NCBI RefSeq assembly: GCF_021173085.1
Contig: NZ_CP076413.1
Location: forward strand, 868,001-932,000
DNA: 64,000 nt
Direction of reading: 5' to 3'
Source of the DNA: Ralstonia wenshanensis
GTDB lineage: Bacteria; Pseudomonadota; Gammaproteobacteria; Burkholderiales; Burkholderiaceae
The position numbers were made by a program, and so were the translations under genes. The notes under the pieces are model-generated. The model saw nothing but the letters and a program-made list of their open reading frames with translations, had not been told where the DNA came from and did no database searches. Shown here piece after piece: positions 19,788 to 29,353 of the stretch; the stretch's first letter is position 1, and the number at the start of each line of letters is the position of its first letter.

Positions 19788-19793
19788 TATAAT
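19788..19793 (+). promoter_or_regulatory. Consensus -10 element for etfBA
   Basis: A perfect TATAAT 47 bases before the etfB ATG, after the metQ terminator. The -35 region (around 19765, TTACGC) is a weak match. Confidence 0.65.
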
Positions 19794-19839
19794 GGCCGGC
19801 GTTTTGCAAAATCGTCTTATCAATTAGTGGAGTGAGCGC

Positions 19840-20589
19840 ATGAAAGTCCTGGTCGCAGTCAAGCGCGTGATCGATTACAACGTGAAGGTTCGCGTGAAGA
19901 CGGACGGCAGCGGTGTCGATCTTGCCAACGTCAAGATGAGCATGAACCCGTTCGACGAGATCGCCGTGGAAGAGGCGGTTCGTCTGAAGGAAGCGGGCAT
20001 CGCTACCGAAGTGATCGCCGTGTCGTGCGGCGTGACGCAGTGCCAGGAAACGCTGCGCACCGCCATGGCCATCGGCGCCGATCGCGGCATTTTGGTCGAA
20101 ACCGCTGAAGAACTGCAGCCGCTGGCTGTGGCCAAGCTGCTCAAGGCGCTGGTCGACAAAGAGCAGCCGCAGTTGATCATTCTCGGCAAGCAGGCGATTG
20201 ACGATGACGCCAACCAGACCGGCCAGATGCTGGCTGCGCTGGCCGGCCTGCCGCAAGCTACGTTTGCCTCGAAGGTGCAGATTGCCGACGGCAAGGCTTC
20301 GGTCACGCGTGAAGTGGACGGTGGCCTGGAAACCCTGTCGGTCAAGCTGCCGGCCGTGGTCACCACCGACCTGCGCCTGAACGAGCCGCGCTATGTGACG
20401 CTGCCGAACATCATGAAGGCGAAGAAAAAGCCGCTCGACACGGTCAAGCCCGAAGACCTGGGCGTGGACGTTGCCCCGCGCCTGAAGACGCTGAAGGTGG
20501 TTGAGCCCGCCAAGCGCAGCGCCGGCGTGATGGTGCCCGATGTGGCCACGCTGGTGTCCAAGCTCAAGACGGAAGCCAAGGTGCTGTAA
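19840..20589 (+). CDS. etfB: Electron transfer flavoprotein, beta subunit
   Basis: 249 aa, AMP-binding half of the heterodimeric ETF that collects electrons from acyl-CoA dehydrogenases and passes them to ETF-ubiquinone oxidoreductase. [20 protein letters not shown] and [18 protein letters not shown] are typical, as is [22 protein letters not shown], the ETF-beta signature. A good GGAG site precedes the ATG. etfA follows after 52 bases and a dehydrogenase gene comes after that. Confidence 0.96.
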   Translation: MKVLVAVKRVIDYNVKVRVKTDGSGVDLANVKMSMNPFDEIAVEEAVRLKEAGIATEVIAVSCGVTQCQETLRTAMAIGADRGILVETAEELQPLAVAKLLKALVDKEQPQLIILGKQAIDDDANQTGQMLAALAGLPQATFASKVQIADGKASVTREVDGGLETLSVKLPAVVTTDLRLNEPRYVTLPNIMKAKKKPLDTVKPEDLGVDVAPRLKTLKVVEPAKRSAGVMVPDVATLVSKLKTEAKVL

Positions 20590-20641
20590 GCGGTCACGCT
20601 ACTTGCACGCAACTTCAAGCACACCGAATAGGCAGATCAAG

Positions 20642-21577
20642 ATGACCGCACTCGTTATTGCTGAACACGACAATCAATCCATCAAGGCCGCCACGCTGAA
20701 CACCGTGGCTGCAGCCGTCCAATGCGGCGGCGACGTCCACGTGCTGGTGGCCGGCGCTGGCTGCGGGGCCGCTGCACAGGCCGCCGCGCAGATCGCTGGC
20801 GTGACCAAGGTGCTGGTGGCCGACGCTCCCCAGTTTGCCGATGGCCTGGCCGAGAACGTCGCCGAGCAGGCCTTGGCCATCGCCGGCAACTACAGCCACA
20901 TCCTGGCGCCCGCCACCGCCTACGGCAAAAACATCCTGCCGCGCGTGGCCGCCAAGCTGGACGTGGCCCAACTGTCCGACATCACCAAGGTCGACGGTCC
21001 GGATACCTTCGAGCGCCCGATCTACGCCGGTAACGCGATTGCCACCGTGCAATCGGCCGACAAGGTGAAGGTGATCACCGTGCGTGGCACGGCCTTCGAC
21101 CCGGCTGCCGCAACCGGTGGCTCCGCTGCAACCGAAAGCCTGACCGCCGTGGCAGACGCCGGCATCTCGCAATTCGTCTCGCGTGAAGTGACGAAGAGCG
21201 ATCGCCCGGAACTGACCGCCGCGAAGATCATCGTGTCGGGCGGCCGCGGCGTGGGCTCGGGCGAGAACTACACCAAGGTGCTGACGCCGCTGGCCGACAA
21301 GCTGGGCGCAGCGTTGGGCGCCTCGCGTGCCGCAGTGGACGCCGGCTTCGTGCCGAACGACTACCAGGTCGGCCAAACCGGCAAGATCGTCGCGCCGCAG
21401 CTGTACATCGCCGTCGGTATCTCGGGCGCGATCCAACACCTGGCCGGCATGAAGGATTCCAAGGTGATCGTGGCGATCAACAAGGATCCGGAAGCGCCGA
21501 TCTTCCAGGTGGCTGACTACGGCCTCGTGGGCGATCTGAACGCTGTCGTGCCGGAGCTGGTGACCGCACTGGGCTGA
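20642..21577 (+). CDS. etfA: Electron transfer flavoprotein, alpha subunit
   Basis: 311 aa, FAD-binding subunit of [23 protein letters not shown] opens the N-terminal domain; the FAD domain is shown by [36 protein letters not shown] and the ETF-alpha signature [17 protein letters not shown], then [23 protein letters not shown] 20642 is the family start. Ends the etfBA transcript at a strong terminator. Confidence 0.96.
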   Translation: MTALVIAEHDNQSIKAATLNTVAAAVQCGGDVHVLVAGAGCGAAAQAAAQIAGVTKVLVADAPQFADGLAENVAEQALAIAGNYSHILAPATAYGKNILPRVAAKLDVAQLSDITKVDGPDTFERPIYAGNAIATVQSADKVKVITVRGTAFDPAAATGGSAATESLTAVADAGISQFVSREVTKSDRPELTAAKIIVSGGRGVGSGENYTKVLTPLADKLGAALGASRAAVDAGFVPNDYQVGQTGKIVAPQLYIAVGISGAIQHLAGMKDSKVIVAINKDPEAPIFQVADYGLVGDLNAVVPELVTALG

Positions 21578-21628
21578 TTGCACTGCGCAGCGCGCTTCAC
21601 TTGATGCGCGCTGCAACGCCCGACGCAA

Positions 21629-21663
21629 AGCCGTTTCCGACCTGTTTGGAAACGGCTTTTTTA
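21629..21663 (+). terminator. Intrinsic terminator after etfA
   Basis: AGCCGTTTCC (21629-21638) pairs with GGAAACGGCT (21648-21657) followed by a run of T. Confidence 0.9.
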
Positions 21664-21675
21664 TGCGTGAGCGCC

Positions 21676-21718
21676 ATCAGGAGAGTGCGTCACGCACTCG
21701 ATGAGGCACTGTCCTGAT
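21676..21718. promoter_or_regulatory. Two dyads upstream of the acyl-CoA dehydrogenase gene (candidate operator)
   Basis: A perfect 17-bp palindrome, GAGTGCGT-C-ACGCACTC (21683-21699), lies within a second inverted repeat ATCAGGA (21676-21682) / TCCTGAT (21712-21718). They occupy the promoter region 28-70 bases before the gene at 21746. A TetR-type repressor of fatty-acid degradation would fit, but no regulator gene is adjacent; this is inference. Confidence 0.5.
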
Positions 21719-21745
21719 CGCGCTTAACAAGAGTTGGAGAGAGAC

Positions 21746-23530
21746 ATGACCTATCAAGCCCCAGTCAAGGACATGCTGTTCGTGATGAACGAGTTGGCCG
21801 GCCTGGACAACGTCGCCAAGCTGCCCGGCTTTGAAGACGCTACCGCCGATACGGCGCAGGCCGTGCTGGAAGAAAGCGCGCGCTTTACCGGTGAAGTGGT
21901 TGCGCCGCTGAATGTGGATGGCGACCGTAACCCGAGCAGCTGGAAGGACGGCGTCGTCACGGCCACGGCGGGCTTCAAGGAAGCGTTCGCCCAGTTCGGC
22001 CAGGGCGGCTGGCAGGGCGTGCAGCATCCGCTGGAATACGGCGGCCAGGGCCTGCCGAAGCTGATCGCCACGGCGTGTATCGAAATGCTGAACGCGGCCA
22101 ACCTGTCGTTCGCACTGTGCCCGTTGTTGACGGATGGCGCCATTGAGGCGTTGCTGACGGCTGGCACCGAAGAGCAGAAACAGCTTTTTGTTCCCAAGCT
22201 CATTTCGGGCGAATGGACGGGCACGATGAACCTGACCGAGCCCCAGGCCGGCTCCGACCTGGCACTCGTGCGCACGCGCGCCGAGCCCGTGGGCGACGGC
22301 ACCTTCAAGATCTTCGGCACGAAGATCTTCATCACCTGGGGCGAGCACGACATGGCCGAGAACATCGTCCACCTTGTGCTGGCGCGCACGCCGGGCGCAC
22401 CGGAGGGCGTGAAGGGCATCTCGCTGTTCGTGGTGCCGAAGTTCATGGTCAATGAAGACGGCTCGCTGGGTGCGCGCAACGATGCCCACTGCGTGTCGAT
22501 CGAACACAAGCTCGGCATCAAGGCGAGCCCGACGGCCGTGCTGCAATTTGGCGACAACGGCGGCGCGATCGGTACGCTGGTCGGCGAAGAAAATCGCGGC
22601 CTGGAATACATGTTCATCATGATGAACGCGGCGCGTTATGCGGTGGGCATGCAGGGCATTGGCGTGTCGGAGCGCGCGTATCAGAAGGCCGTCGCCTATG
22701 CGCGCGAGCGCGTGCAGAGTCGCCCGGTGGATGGCTCTGTTGCCAAGGCCGTGCCCATCATTCACCACCCGGACGTCAAGCGCATGCTGCTGACGATGCG
22801 CGCCATGACCGAAGGCGCACGTGCGCTGGCCTATGTGGCCGCCGCAGCGTGCGATGCCGGCCATCACGCTGCCGACGAAGCTGCACGCAAGCAGAACGCA
22901 GCGCTGTACGAATTCCTGGTGCCGATCGTGAAGGGCTGGAGCACGGAGATGTCGATTGACGTCACCAGCATGGGCGTGCAGGTGCACGGCGGCATGGGCT
23001 TTATCGAAGAGACGGGCGCCGCGCAGTTCTATCGTGATGCGCGCATCCTGCCGATCTACGAAGGCACCACGGCCATCCAGGCCAACGACCTGATCGGCCG
23101 CAAGACCGTGCGTGACGGCGGTGCGGTGGCGCTGGGCATTTGCGCGGAAATCGCTAAGTTGGAGGCGGCGCTGGCGGCAAAGGGCGGTGCGCATTGCGAC
23201 GCGATGCGGGCGCGTCTGGCAGCAGGTCGCGAGGCACTGGAATCGGTGGTGCGCTTTGTGGTCGCGCAGACCAAGGCGCAGCCGAACGCCGTGTTCGCGG
23301 GCAGCGTGCCGTATCTGCGCCTGTGCGGCATCGTGCTGTCGGGTTGGCAGATGGCGCGTGCGCTGCTGGTGGCCATCGACCGCGAGAGCGAAGACCCGAA
23401 CTTCTACGGCGCGAAGATCGCCACGGCGCGCGTGTTCGCTGACGTGTTGCTCACGCAGGCGCCGGGTATTGCGCAGAGCGTGCTGACGGGCGGCGAGACG
23501 ATCGGTGCGGTGCCGGAAGTGCAGTTCTAA
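21746..23530 (+). CDS. Acyl-CoA dehydrogenase (DmdC-like, large)
   Basis: 594 aa FAD-dependent dehydrogenase, longer than the usual ~380 aa because of an extra C-terminal domain (residues ~470-594), as in the 3-methylmercaptopropionyl-CoA dehydrogenase (DmdC) group. MNLTEPQAGSDLALVRTRA and FGTKIFITWGEHD are the acyl-CoA dehydrogenase signature 1 and flavin region; GVQVHGGMGFIEETGAAQFYRDARILPIYEGTT covers signature 2 and the catalytic base region. The true substrate is unknown; medium/long acyl-CoA is likely. It follows etfBA, its electron acceptor, but has its own promoter region. Confidence 0.9.
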   Translation: MTYQAPVKDMLFVMNELAGLDNVAKLPGFEDATADTAQAVLEESARFTGEVVAPLNVDGDRNPSSWKDGVVTATAGFKEAFAQFGQGGWQGVQHPLEYGGQGLPKLIATACIEMLNAANLSFALCPLLTDGAIEALLTAGTEEQKQLFVPKLISGEWTGTMNLTEPQAGSDLALVRTRAEPVGDGTFKIFGTKIFITWGEHDMAENIVHLVLARTPGAPEGVKGISLFVVPKFMVNEDGSLGARNDAHCVSIEHKLGIKASPTAVLQFGDNGGAIGTLVGEENRGLEYMFIMMNAARYAVGMQGIGVSERAYQKAVAYARERVQSRPVDGSVAKAVPIIHHPDVKRMLLTMRAMTEGARALAYVAAAACDAGHHAADEAARKQNAALYEFLVPIVKGWSTEMSIDVTSMGVQVHGGMGFIEETGAAQFYRDARILPIYEGTTAIQANDLIGRKTVRDGGAVALGICAEIAKLEAALAAKGGAHCDAMRARLAAGREALESVVRFVVAQTKAQPNAVFAGSVPYLRLCGIVLSGWQMARALLVAIDRESEDPNFYGAKIATARVFADVLLTQAPGIAQSVLTGGETIGAVPEVQF

Positions 23531-23550
23531 GCGGCGTCAGCGGCACAAAT

Positions 23551-23578
23551 AAAAGGGAGGCTTCGGCCTCCCTTTTTG
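23551..23578. terminator. Bidirectional terminator between acyl-CoA dehydrogenase and dadA
   Basis: AAAAGGGAGGC / GCCTCCCTTTTT around a TTCG loop; serves both converging genes. Confidence 0.9.
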
Positions 23579-23598
23579 ATTGTCTGCAGCGTAGGCGA

Positions 23599-24888
23599 TC
23601 AGGCCAGCGCGGGCTTGGTTGCTGGCATCGGCGTGCCGCCCAGGTAGCGATACACCGACAGGTCATCCGAGCGGATGGCAGGCGAGCGGCCGGACACCAG
23701 ATCCGACAGCAGCTTGCCCGAGCCGCATGCCATGGTCCAACCCAGCGTGCCGTGGCCCGTGTTGAGCCACAGGCCGCGCACGGGCGTCTGACCGACGATG
23801 GGCGTGCCGTCCGGCGTCATCGGGCGCAGGCCGGTCCAGAACGACGCGCGCGACACATCACCTGCACCCGGGAACAGATCGTTGACCACGAACTCCAGCG
23901 TCTTGCGCTTGCCCGGGTCGAGGCGCTTGTCGTAGCCGACGATCTGCGCCATGCCGCCCACGCGGATGCGGTCGTCAAAGCGCGTCACGGCCACTTTGTA
24001 GGTCTCGTCCAGGATGGTGGACACGGGGCTCTTCTCCGCATCCGTCATCGGTACGGTGATCGAGAAACCCTTGAGCGGGTAGACCGGCACGTTCACTAGG
24101 TTCTTCAGGAACGGCGTGCTGTAGCTGCCCAGCGCCACGACGACCAGGTCGGCGTCGATCGGCTGGCCGTCGACCAGCGCGCCACGCACGGCGTCGTTCT
24201 TGAAGATGAGGCTGTTGATCGTGCTGTTGAAACGGAAGCGCACGCCGAGCTTTTCCGCCATCGCTGCCAGGCGCGTGGTGAAGAGCTGGCAATCGCCCGT
24301 TTCGTCATTGGGTAGGCGCAAGCCACCGGCCAGCTTGTGGCGGGTCGAGGCCAGGCCTGGTTCACTGCGCACGAGGTCGTCGCGCGAAAGCAGTTCGTAG
24401 GGCACACCAGCACGCTCGAGCACGGCGATGTCATTCGCGGCGCCGTCGAGCTGTTGCTGGGTGCGGAAGATTTGCAGCGTGCCTTGCTGGCGGCCTTCGT
24501 AGGCGATGCCGGTGTCGGCGCGCAGGTCGCGGATGCAGTCGCGGCTGTACTCGGCCAGGCGGACCATGCGCTCTTTATTTTGCGCATAGCTGGCAGCGTC
24601 GCAGTTTCGCAGCATCTGCCACATCCACTTGAGCTGGAAGAGGGTGCCGTCGGGGCGGATGGAGAGCGGCGCGTGCTGCTGAAACATCCACTTGATGGCC
24701 TTGAGCGGTACGCCCGGGGCCGCCCACGGCGACGCGTAGCCCGGCGAGATCTGGCCAGCATTGGCGAAGCTCGTCTCCAGCGCCGGACCGGCTTCGCGGT
24801 CGACGACGGTGACTTCATGGCCCGCGCGGGCCAGGTAATAGGCGCTGCTGACGCCAATCACGCCGCTGCCAAGAACGAGCACGCGCAT
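23599..24888 (-). CDS. dadA: D-amino acid dehydrogenase, small subunit
   Basis: 429 aa FAD oxidoreductase of the DAO family. The dinucleotide-binding motif is at the very N-terminus ([28 protein letters not shown]); [17 protein letters not shown] and [16 protein letters not shown] complete the FAD domain. It oxidises D-amino acids, chiefly D-alanine, to 2-oxo acids, feeding electrons to the quinone pool at the inner membrane. It is divergent from an Lrp-type gene with palindromes between them; no alr racemase follows it, unlike in E. coli. Confidence 0.94.
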   Translation of the reverse strand: MRVLVLGSGVIGVSSAYYLARAGHEVTVVDREAGPALETSFANAGQISPGYASPWAAPGVPLKAIKWMFQQHAPLSIRPDGTLFQLKWMWQMLRNCDAASYAQNKERMVRLAEYSRDCIRDLRADTGIAYEGRQQGTLQIFRTQQQLDGAANDIAVLERAGVPYELLSRDDLVRSEPGLASTRHKLAGGLRLPNDETGDCQLFTTRLAAMAEKLGVRFRFNSTINSLIFKNDAVRGALVDGQPIDADLVVVALGSYSTPFLKNLVNVPVYPLKGFSITVPMTDAEKSPVSTILDETYKVAVTRFDDRIRVGGMAQIVGYDKRLDPGKRKTLEFVVNDLFPGAGDVSRASFWTGLRPMTPDGTPIVGQTPVRGLWLNTGHGTLGWTMACGSGKLLSDLVSGRSPAIRSDDLSVYRYLGGTPMPATKPALA

Positions 24889-24914
24889 GGTGATACTCCC
24901 CGGAGATGCATTTG

Positions 24915-24932
24915 CGATAGATGTCGCTATCG
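24915..24932. promoter_or_regulatory. Inverted repeat in the dadA/lrp intergenic region (dadA side)
   Basis: CGATAG (24915-24920) and CTATCG (24927-24932), 6-bp perfect arms with a 6-base spacer, 27 bases upstream of the dadA start. A possible regulator site. Confidence 0.4.
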
Positions 24933-24952
24933 TATTCGCACAACACTAGTAA

Positions 24953-24985
24953 TTGTTTCTGTATATTTCAGGGAAACAGAAACAA
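24953..24985. promoter_or_regulatory. 33-bp inverted repeat in the dadA/lrp intergenic region
   Basis: TTGTTTCTGT (24953-24962) and ACAGAAACAA (24976-24985) are perfect 10-bp arms around a 13-base AT-rich centre, 26 bases before the lrp-type ATG. Position and AT-rich centre suit an Lrp/AsnC-family operator used for autoregulation and dadA control; the binding itself is inferred. Confidence 0.6.
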
Positions 24986-25010
24986 CTTCGATTTTGAGGC
25001 GTTTTCAACC

Positions 25011-25508
25011 ATGCGAACCCAGCGCAAGCCTGTCCGGGCCCTCGATAAGCTCGATCGGCGCATCCTCGATCTGCTGCAAAAAGACGGAAGGCTGTCGATG
25101 AAGGAGCTGTCCGAGGCGGTCGGCCTGACCATCACGCCGTGCATCGAGCGCGTCAAACGGCTGGAGCGCGAGCATTTCATCCTGGGTTACTACGCGCGGC
25201 TCAATCCAGCCATGCTGGGTGCATCGCTGCTGGTGTTTGTGGAGATCAGCCTGGGCAGCAAATCCGGCAATATGTTCGAGCAGTTCCGGCGCGAGGTGCT
25301 GCGCATTCCCGAAGTGCTGGAGTGCCACCTCGTCTCCGGCGATTTCGACTACCTCATCAAGGCGCGCATTCGCGAGATGAGCGAATACCGCCGCTTGCTG
25401 GGCGACATCCTGCTGCAGTTGCCGGGCGCCGTGCAGTCCAAGAGTTACATCGTGATGGAGGAGATCAAGGAGACGCTCGCCATCGATGTGACAGAAGCGA
25501 GCGGGTGA
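25011..25508 (+). CDS. Lrp/AsnC-family transcriptional regulator
   Basis: 165 aa. N-terminal winged helix-turn-helix (LDKLDRRILDLLQKDGRLSMKELSEAVGLTITPCIERVKRLE, residues ~10-55) and a C-terminal RAM/AsnC ligand domain (VFVEISLGSKSG, VLECHLVSGDFDYLIKARI, LLQLPGAVQSKSYIVMEEIKE). Divergent from dadA, so it most likely senses an amino acid such as D/L-alanine or leucine and controls dadA (a DadR-type role). ATG 25011 is the first codon after the operator-like repeat. Confidence 0.92.
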   Translation: MRTQRKPVRALDKLDRRILDLLQKDGRLSMKELSEAVGLTITPCIERVKRLEREHFILGYYARLNPAMLGASLLVFVEISLGSKSGNMFEQFRREVLRIPEVLECHLVSGDFDYLIKARIREMSEYRRLLGDILLQLPGAVQSKSYIVMEEIKETLAIDVTEASG

Positions 25509-25571
25509 CGTAGCGTTGTCACGCAAACGCCTTAGGCTGGCCGGTATCTCATTAAAGACACCGGAGCCCGA

Positions 25572-27191
25572 ATGTCCCACCAGCCGATCGTCAAGCCGAC
25601 CCGCCGCACGCTGATCAAGGGTCTCGTTTCCGCCAGCGGTACCGCGTTGCTGGGCTCGCGTATTAGCGATGTGCTGGCGCAGGGCGTCGCGCCAGCTGCA
25701 GTGACGTCCGAGCGCCTGCGCCCCCAACTGCCTGGCGGTGTGATGAGCGGCGATATCACGGCTGACAGCGCCATCGTCTGGAGCCGCACCGACCGCCCTG
25801 CGCGCATGATCGTCGAATATTCGACAGACGCCGCCTTCAAGAATCTCGCGCGCCGCGTTGGCCCAGTAGCGCTCGAAAGCGGCGGCCTCACAGCCCGCGT
25901 TGACCTGACGGGCCTGCCTGCCGGCGCTGACCTGTTCTACCGCGTCCGCTTCCAGGATCTCGTGCACGACAAGGCGTTTAGCGAGCCAGTCACCGGCCGT
26001 TTTCGCACGGCGCCCGTGTCGGCCAATCTCCCGGTCTGCTTTGTCTTCTCTGGCGACGAGGCCGGCCAGGGCTGGGGCATCAACGAGCGTTTCGGCGGCT
26101 ATCGTCTGTACGAAGCGATGCGTCGCGAATCGCCCGACTTCTTCATCCACTCCGGCGACCAGATCTACGCCGACGGCCCGATCCAGGCCGAGGTGAAACT
26201 GCCCGACGGCTCGCTGTGGACGAACCTCGTCACCGAGGCGAAGTCGCACGTTGCACAGACGCTCGACGACTACCGCGGCGCCTTCGCCTACAACCAACTG
26301 GACAAGAACAAGCGCGCGTTTTCCGCCGAGGTGCCGTTCCTCGTGCAGTGGGACGACCACGAGGTGCGCAACAACTGGTACCCCGGCCAGCAGATCGGCC
26401 CGGAAGAGAAGCGCTACCAGGAGAGCAGTGCGTCGCTATTGGCCGCGCGTGCGAAGCAGGCGATGTTCGAGTACAACCCGTTCCGCTTCAACCCGATCGA
26501 CCCCGAGCAAATCTATCGCGCGTTCCAATACGGCCCGCTGCTCGACGTGTTCATGCTGGATGAGCGCAGCTATCGCGGGCGCAATTCGCCGAACCGCCAG
26601 ACCCGGCTGGATGCCGATTCGGCCTTCCTCGGTCCGGCACAGGCGGCGTGGCTCAAGCAATCGCTCAAGCATTCGAAGGCGACATGGAAGGTGATTGCCA
26701 GCGACATGCCGATCTCGCTGGTGGTGCCCGATCTGAACCCCGATGTGCCCAAAGGCACCTACGAAGCGTGGGCGAATGCGGATGACGGTGCGCCGTCGGG
26801 CCGCGAACTTGAGTTAGCCGAGATCCTGCGCTTCATCAAGGAGGAGAACATCCAGAACGTGGTGTGGGTAACGGCTGACGTGCACTACGCACAGGCCACG
26901 TACTACCACCCGTCGCGCGCAAAGTTCACGGAGTTCAAACCGTTCTGGGAATTCGTCGGCGGGCCGATCAATGCAGGCACGTTTGGGCCGAACGAAGTGG
27001 ACCCAACCTTTGGGCCGGACCTGCGTTACATCAGCATTCCCAAGGGCAATCCGCAGAACCAGTCGCCTGCAGCCCTGCAGCAGTATTACGGCCGCGCCAA
27101 GATCGACCCGGCCACGCGCACGATGCACGTGTCGCTCCACGATCTCGACGGCAAATCGCTCTGGGAAGTGAAGCTCGATCCCGAGGCGTAG
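25572..27191 (+). CDS. Alkaline phosphatase D family protein (PhoD-like), Tat-exported
   Basis: 539 aa. A twin-arginine signal (TRRTLIKGLVSASGTALLGS) ends near SDVLAQG. A PhoD N-terminal beta domain (GVMSGDITADSAIVWSRTDRPARM) is followed by the metallophosphatase domain: FSGDEAG, IHSGDQIYADGPI, VQWDDHEVRNNWYPGQ and VTADVHYAQATYY supply metal ligands. Members are calcium/iron phosphodiesterase-phosphomonoesterases that release phosphate outside the cytoplasm. No pho box was recognised upstream. Same strand and 63 bases after the Lrp-type gene, but probably a separate unit. Confidence 0.92.
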   Translation: MSHQPIVKPTRRTLIKGLVSASGTALLGSRISDVLAQGVAPAAVTSERLRPQLPGGVMSGDITADSAIVWSRTDRPARMIVEYSTDAAFKNLARRVGPVALESGGLTARVDLTGLPAGADLFYRVRFQDLVHDKAFSEPVTGRFRTAPVSANLPVCFVFSGDEAGQGWGINERFGGYRLYEAMRRESPDFFIHSGDQIYADGPIQAEVKLPDGSLWTNLVTEAKSHVAQTLDDYRGAFAYNQLDKNKRAFSAEVPFLVQWDDHEVRNNWYPGQQIGPEEKRYQESSASLLAARAKQAMFEYNPFRFNPIDPEQIYRAFQYGPLLDVFMLDERSYRGRNSPNRQTRLDADSAFLGPAQAAWLKQSLKHSKATWKVIASDMPISLVVPDLNPDVPKGTYEAWANADDGAPSGRELELAEILRFIKEENIQNVVWVTADVHYAQATYYHPSRAKFTEFKPFWEFVGGPINAGTFGPNEVDPTFGPDLRYISIPKGNPQNQSPAALQQYYGRAKIDPATRTMHVSLHDLDGKSLWEVKLDPEA

Positions 27192-27279
27192 CCACCGTCA
27201 CCCGCAGCGCAGCGCAGCGGGAGCGGATGCGATACGATCAGCAAGCCCCCGCATCCAATCTGTTTCCGCTGTGTCCGAT

Positions 27280-28404
27280 ATGTCCGATCGCCACGTCCCC
27301 CGCAAGGGACGCGGCGCCACTTCCAATCTGCAAGGCCGCTTCGAACGCGACGAACGCACGCGCGTCGACGATGGCTGGCAACCGCTCGTCGGGCATCTCG
27401 ATCCGGACGACGCGCCGGCGCGCATCCAGACCTCCGTCTCCATCGAACGCGCCCGCTCGATCCTGAGCCATAACCAGTCGCCGGATATTCCGTTTGGGGT
27501 GTCGCTCAATCCGTATCGCGGCTGCGAGCACGGTTGCGTGTATTGCTTTGCGCGACCCACGCATGCGTACCTGGAACTGTCGCCGGGGCTGGATTTCGAG
27601 ACCAAGCTGTTCGCCAAGACCAATGCCGCCGAGGTGCTGCGCGAAACGCTGGCCAAGCCCAGCTACCGCTGCGAGGCAATTGCCCTGGGCGTGAACACCG
27701 ATGCGTATCAGCCCATCGAGCGCGAGCTGCGCATCACGCGCGACGTGCTGCAGGTGCTGCACGATTGTGATCACCCGGTCGGGCTCATCACCAAGTCGAC
27801 ATTGATTGAGCGTGACATCGATCTGCTCGCCCCGATGGCCGCAAAGAACCTCGTCGTAGCCGCCGTGACCATCACCACGCTCGACGCCGATCTGGCGCGC
27901 AAGCTGGAGCCTCGCGCCGCCACGCCATCGCGCCGCCTGCGCACCATTCGCACGCTGGCCGAGGCGGGTATTCCGGTGGGTGTCAGCGTCGCGCCGATGA
28001 TCCCCTTCATCACCGACGATCACATGGAGCAGATTCTGGAAGCCGCGCGCGAAGCGGGCGCCTCATACGCGAGCTACATCGTGTTGCGCTTGCCGAACGA
28101 GCTGAACGCGGTATTTCAGGATTGGCTGATGGCGCATTTTCCCGACCGGGCGCAACGCGTGATGAACCGTATCCGCGACCTGCACGGCGGGCACGATTAC
28201 AAGGCGGATTTCGCCACGCGCATGCGCGGCACCGGCATCTGGGCGGACTTATTGCGGCAGCGTTTCTACAAGACCGCCGACAGGCTCGGCTTCAGTTACC
28301 ACCGGTACAACGAACTGGTGCTCGACACGTCGCAGTTCAAACCGCCCGCGCGCACCGTCAAGTCAAGCAAGCCCGTTGACGAACGCCAAGGCAGTCTGTT
28401 TTGA
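27280..28404 (+). CDS. PA0069-family radical SAM protein
   Basis: 374 aa. The [4Fe-4S]/SAM motif C-x3-C-x2-C is in YRGCEHGCVYCFARPTH, the arrangement of the SplB-like/PA0069 family. Downstream segments such as AIALGVNTDAYQPIER, GLITKSTLIERDIDLL and APMIPFITDDH are conserved in these proteins. The biological reaction is not known; spore photoproduct lyase itself has different substrate residues. ATG 27280 was preferred to an in-frame GTG at 27271. Convergent with the TM2 gene with no gap between stops. Confidence 0.88.
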   Translation: MSDRHVPRKGRGATSNLQGRFERDERTRVDDGWQPLVGHLDPDDAPARIQTSVSIERARSILSHNQSPDIPFGVSLNPYRGCEHGCVYCFARPTHAYLELSPGLDFETKLFAKTNAAEVLRETLAKPSYRCEAIALGVNTDAYQPIERELRITRDVLQVLHDCDHPVGLITKSTLIERDIDLLAPMAAKNLVVAAVTITTLDADLARKLEPRAATPSRRLRTIRTLAEAGIPVGVSVAPMIPFITDDHMEQILEAAREAGASYASYIVLRLPNELNAVFQDWLMAHFPDRAQRVMNRIRDLHGGHDYKADFATRMRGTGIWADLLRQRFYKTADRLGFSYHRYNELVLDTSQFKPPARTVKSSKPVDERQGSLF

Positions 28405-28860
28405 CTACTGCGACAGCTCTTTCGCCGCCTGCACCTGCGTTTCGAAATACGTCTGGAAGGTGATGGCGAGGCCGGCCATCAGCAGGCCCGTGCCGATCAT
28501 CAGCGTGAAGATGCTGAGCAGCACGACAGGCCAGCCCGAATGTGTGGGCGCGCCGTCGGCATTGAATTGCGCATCCCATTTTTCGTCGGGGCGCAGGCCG
28601 TAGACCAGCGCAGACAGATAGCCCGCGAGCACTGAAGATCCACCGATTATTGCGCAGACCCAACCCGGGACGCTCGCACGCTGTGTCGACCACAGCAGCG
28701 CCACGCCAATCGTACCGAGCACCATGGCAAGCACTTGCGACCAAGCCCAGAAATCGCGTTTGCCCTTGAGATAGAAGCGGTGCGCGCCCACGCTTCCGAA
28801 CAGGAAGGCGAGCAGTACGGTCAGCAGCTTGGATTTTTTCTGAAGAGCGGTCGTAGGCAT
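28405..28860 (-). CDS. TM2-domain membrane protein
   Basis: 151 aa. The first 60 residues form a TM2 domain (LLTVLLAFLFGSVGAHRFYLKGKRDFW), a short two-helix hairpin with the GxHRFYLG-type turn; two more hydrophobic segments follow (IIGGSSVLAGYLSALVYGL and VVLLSIFTLMIGTGLLMAGLA). The role of bacterial TM2 proteins is not established. ATG at 28860 fits the TM2 start; an in-frame ATG at 28899 would add 13 residues. Confidence 0.8.
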   Translation of the reverse strand: MPTTALQKKSKLLTVLLAFLFGSVGAHRFYLKGKRDFWAWSQVLAMVLGTIGVALLWSTQRASVPGWVCAIIGGSSVLAGYLSALVYGLRPDEKWDAQFNADGAPTHSGWPVVLLSIFTLMIGTGLLMAGLAITFQTYFETQVQAAKELSQ

Positions 28861-29047
28861 ATCGGGCGGTGAACACACGGCAAGAGCTGCGCCGCGCATT
28901 CTACGCCCAACATCAGCCGCGGCGCAGCCAAAATGGCGGCGTCGGGAGCGCGTCCTAAAGACGTATCAGCAACTGGAAGAAGAGGCCGTCAGTTCGGCCG
29001 GACGCGCGCAGCGCTGCGGGGCGCTTGCGGCAGGAAGGGCAGAGTCA

Positions 29048-29230
29048 CTAAATCGGAACCGGACGCAGCGACGGCACGCTCATCGACACCGTCGAGTCCT
29101 GCTGTAGCTGAGGTGTCTGATGGCGCGAGCCGACTTCACCGTAGAGCAGGTGGGCGAGCATCAGCATAAAGGCCGTGGTCCAGACCAGAGCGAGGATAAG
29201 CCGCACATGGCGGTGGAGAGGAAATGACAT
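29048..29230 (-). CDS. Small single-pass membrane protein, unknown function
   Basis: 60 aa. A basic N-terminus (MSFPLHRHVR) and one hydrophobic segment (LILALVWTTAFMLMLAHLLYG) followed by a ~35-residue polar tail (DSTVSMSVPSLRPVPI). A weak ribosome-binding site (AGGTG) lies 6 bases before the ATG. I do not recognise a family. It stands upstream of the TM2 gene on the same strand, but 187 bases separate them. Confidence 0.5.
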   Translation of the reverse strand: MSFPLHRHVRLILALVWTTAFMLMLAHLLYGEVGSRHQTPQLQQDSTVSMSVPSLRPVPI

Positions 29231-29353
29231 TGGAGCACCTGTTGTCGTTGTGATTGGTGTGATGTCACGGGCACGCCAAACGTGTGCACGTGGCCTCCAA
29301 TCCGACTCAGGTGCTCCCGCCAAGTTCCGGGATGCGAAAGGCGGCGGTGTGTG

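Noticed and set aside
28933-29169. 78-codon forward frame after the TM2 gene
   Set aside because: Low-complexity Arg/Ala/Gly composition, overlaps the better-supported reverse small protein gene, and has no start signal.
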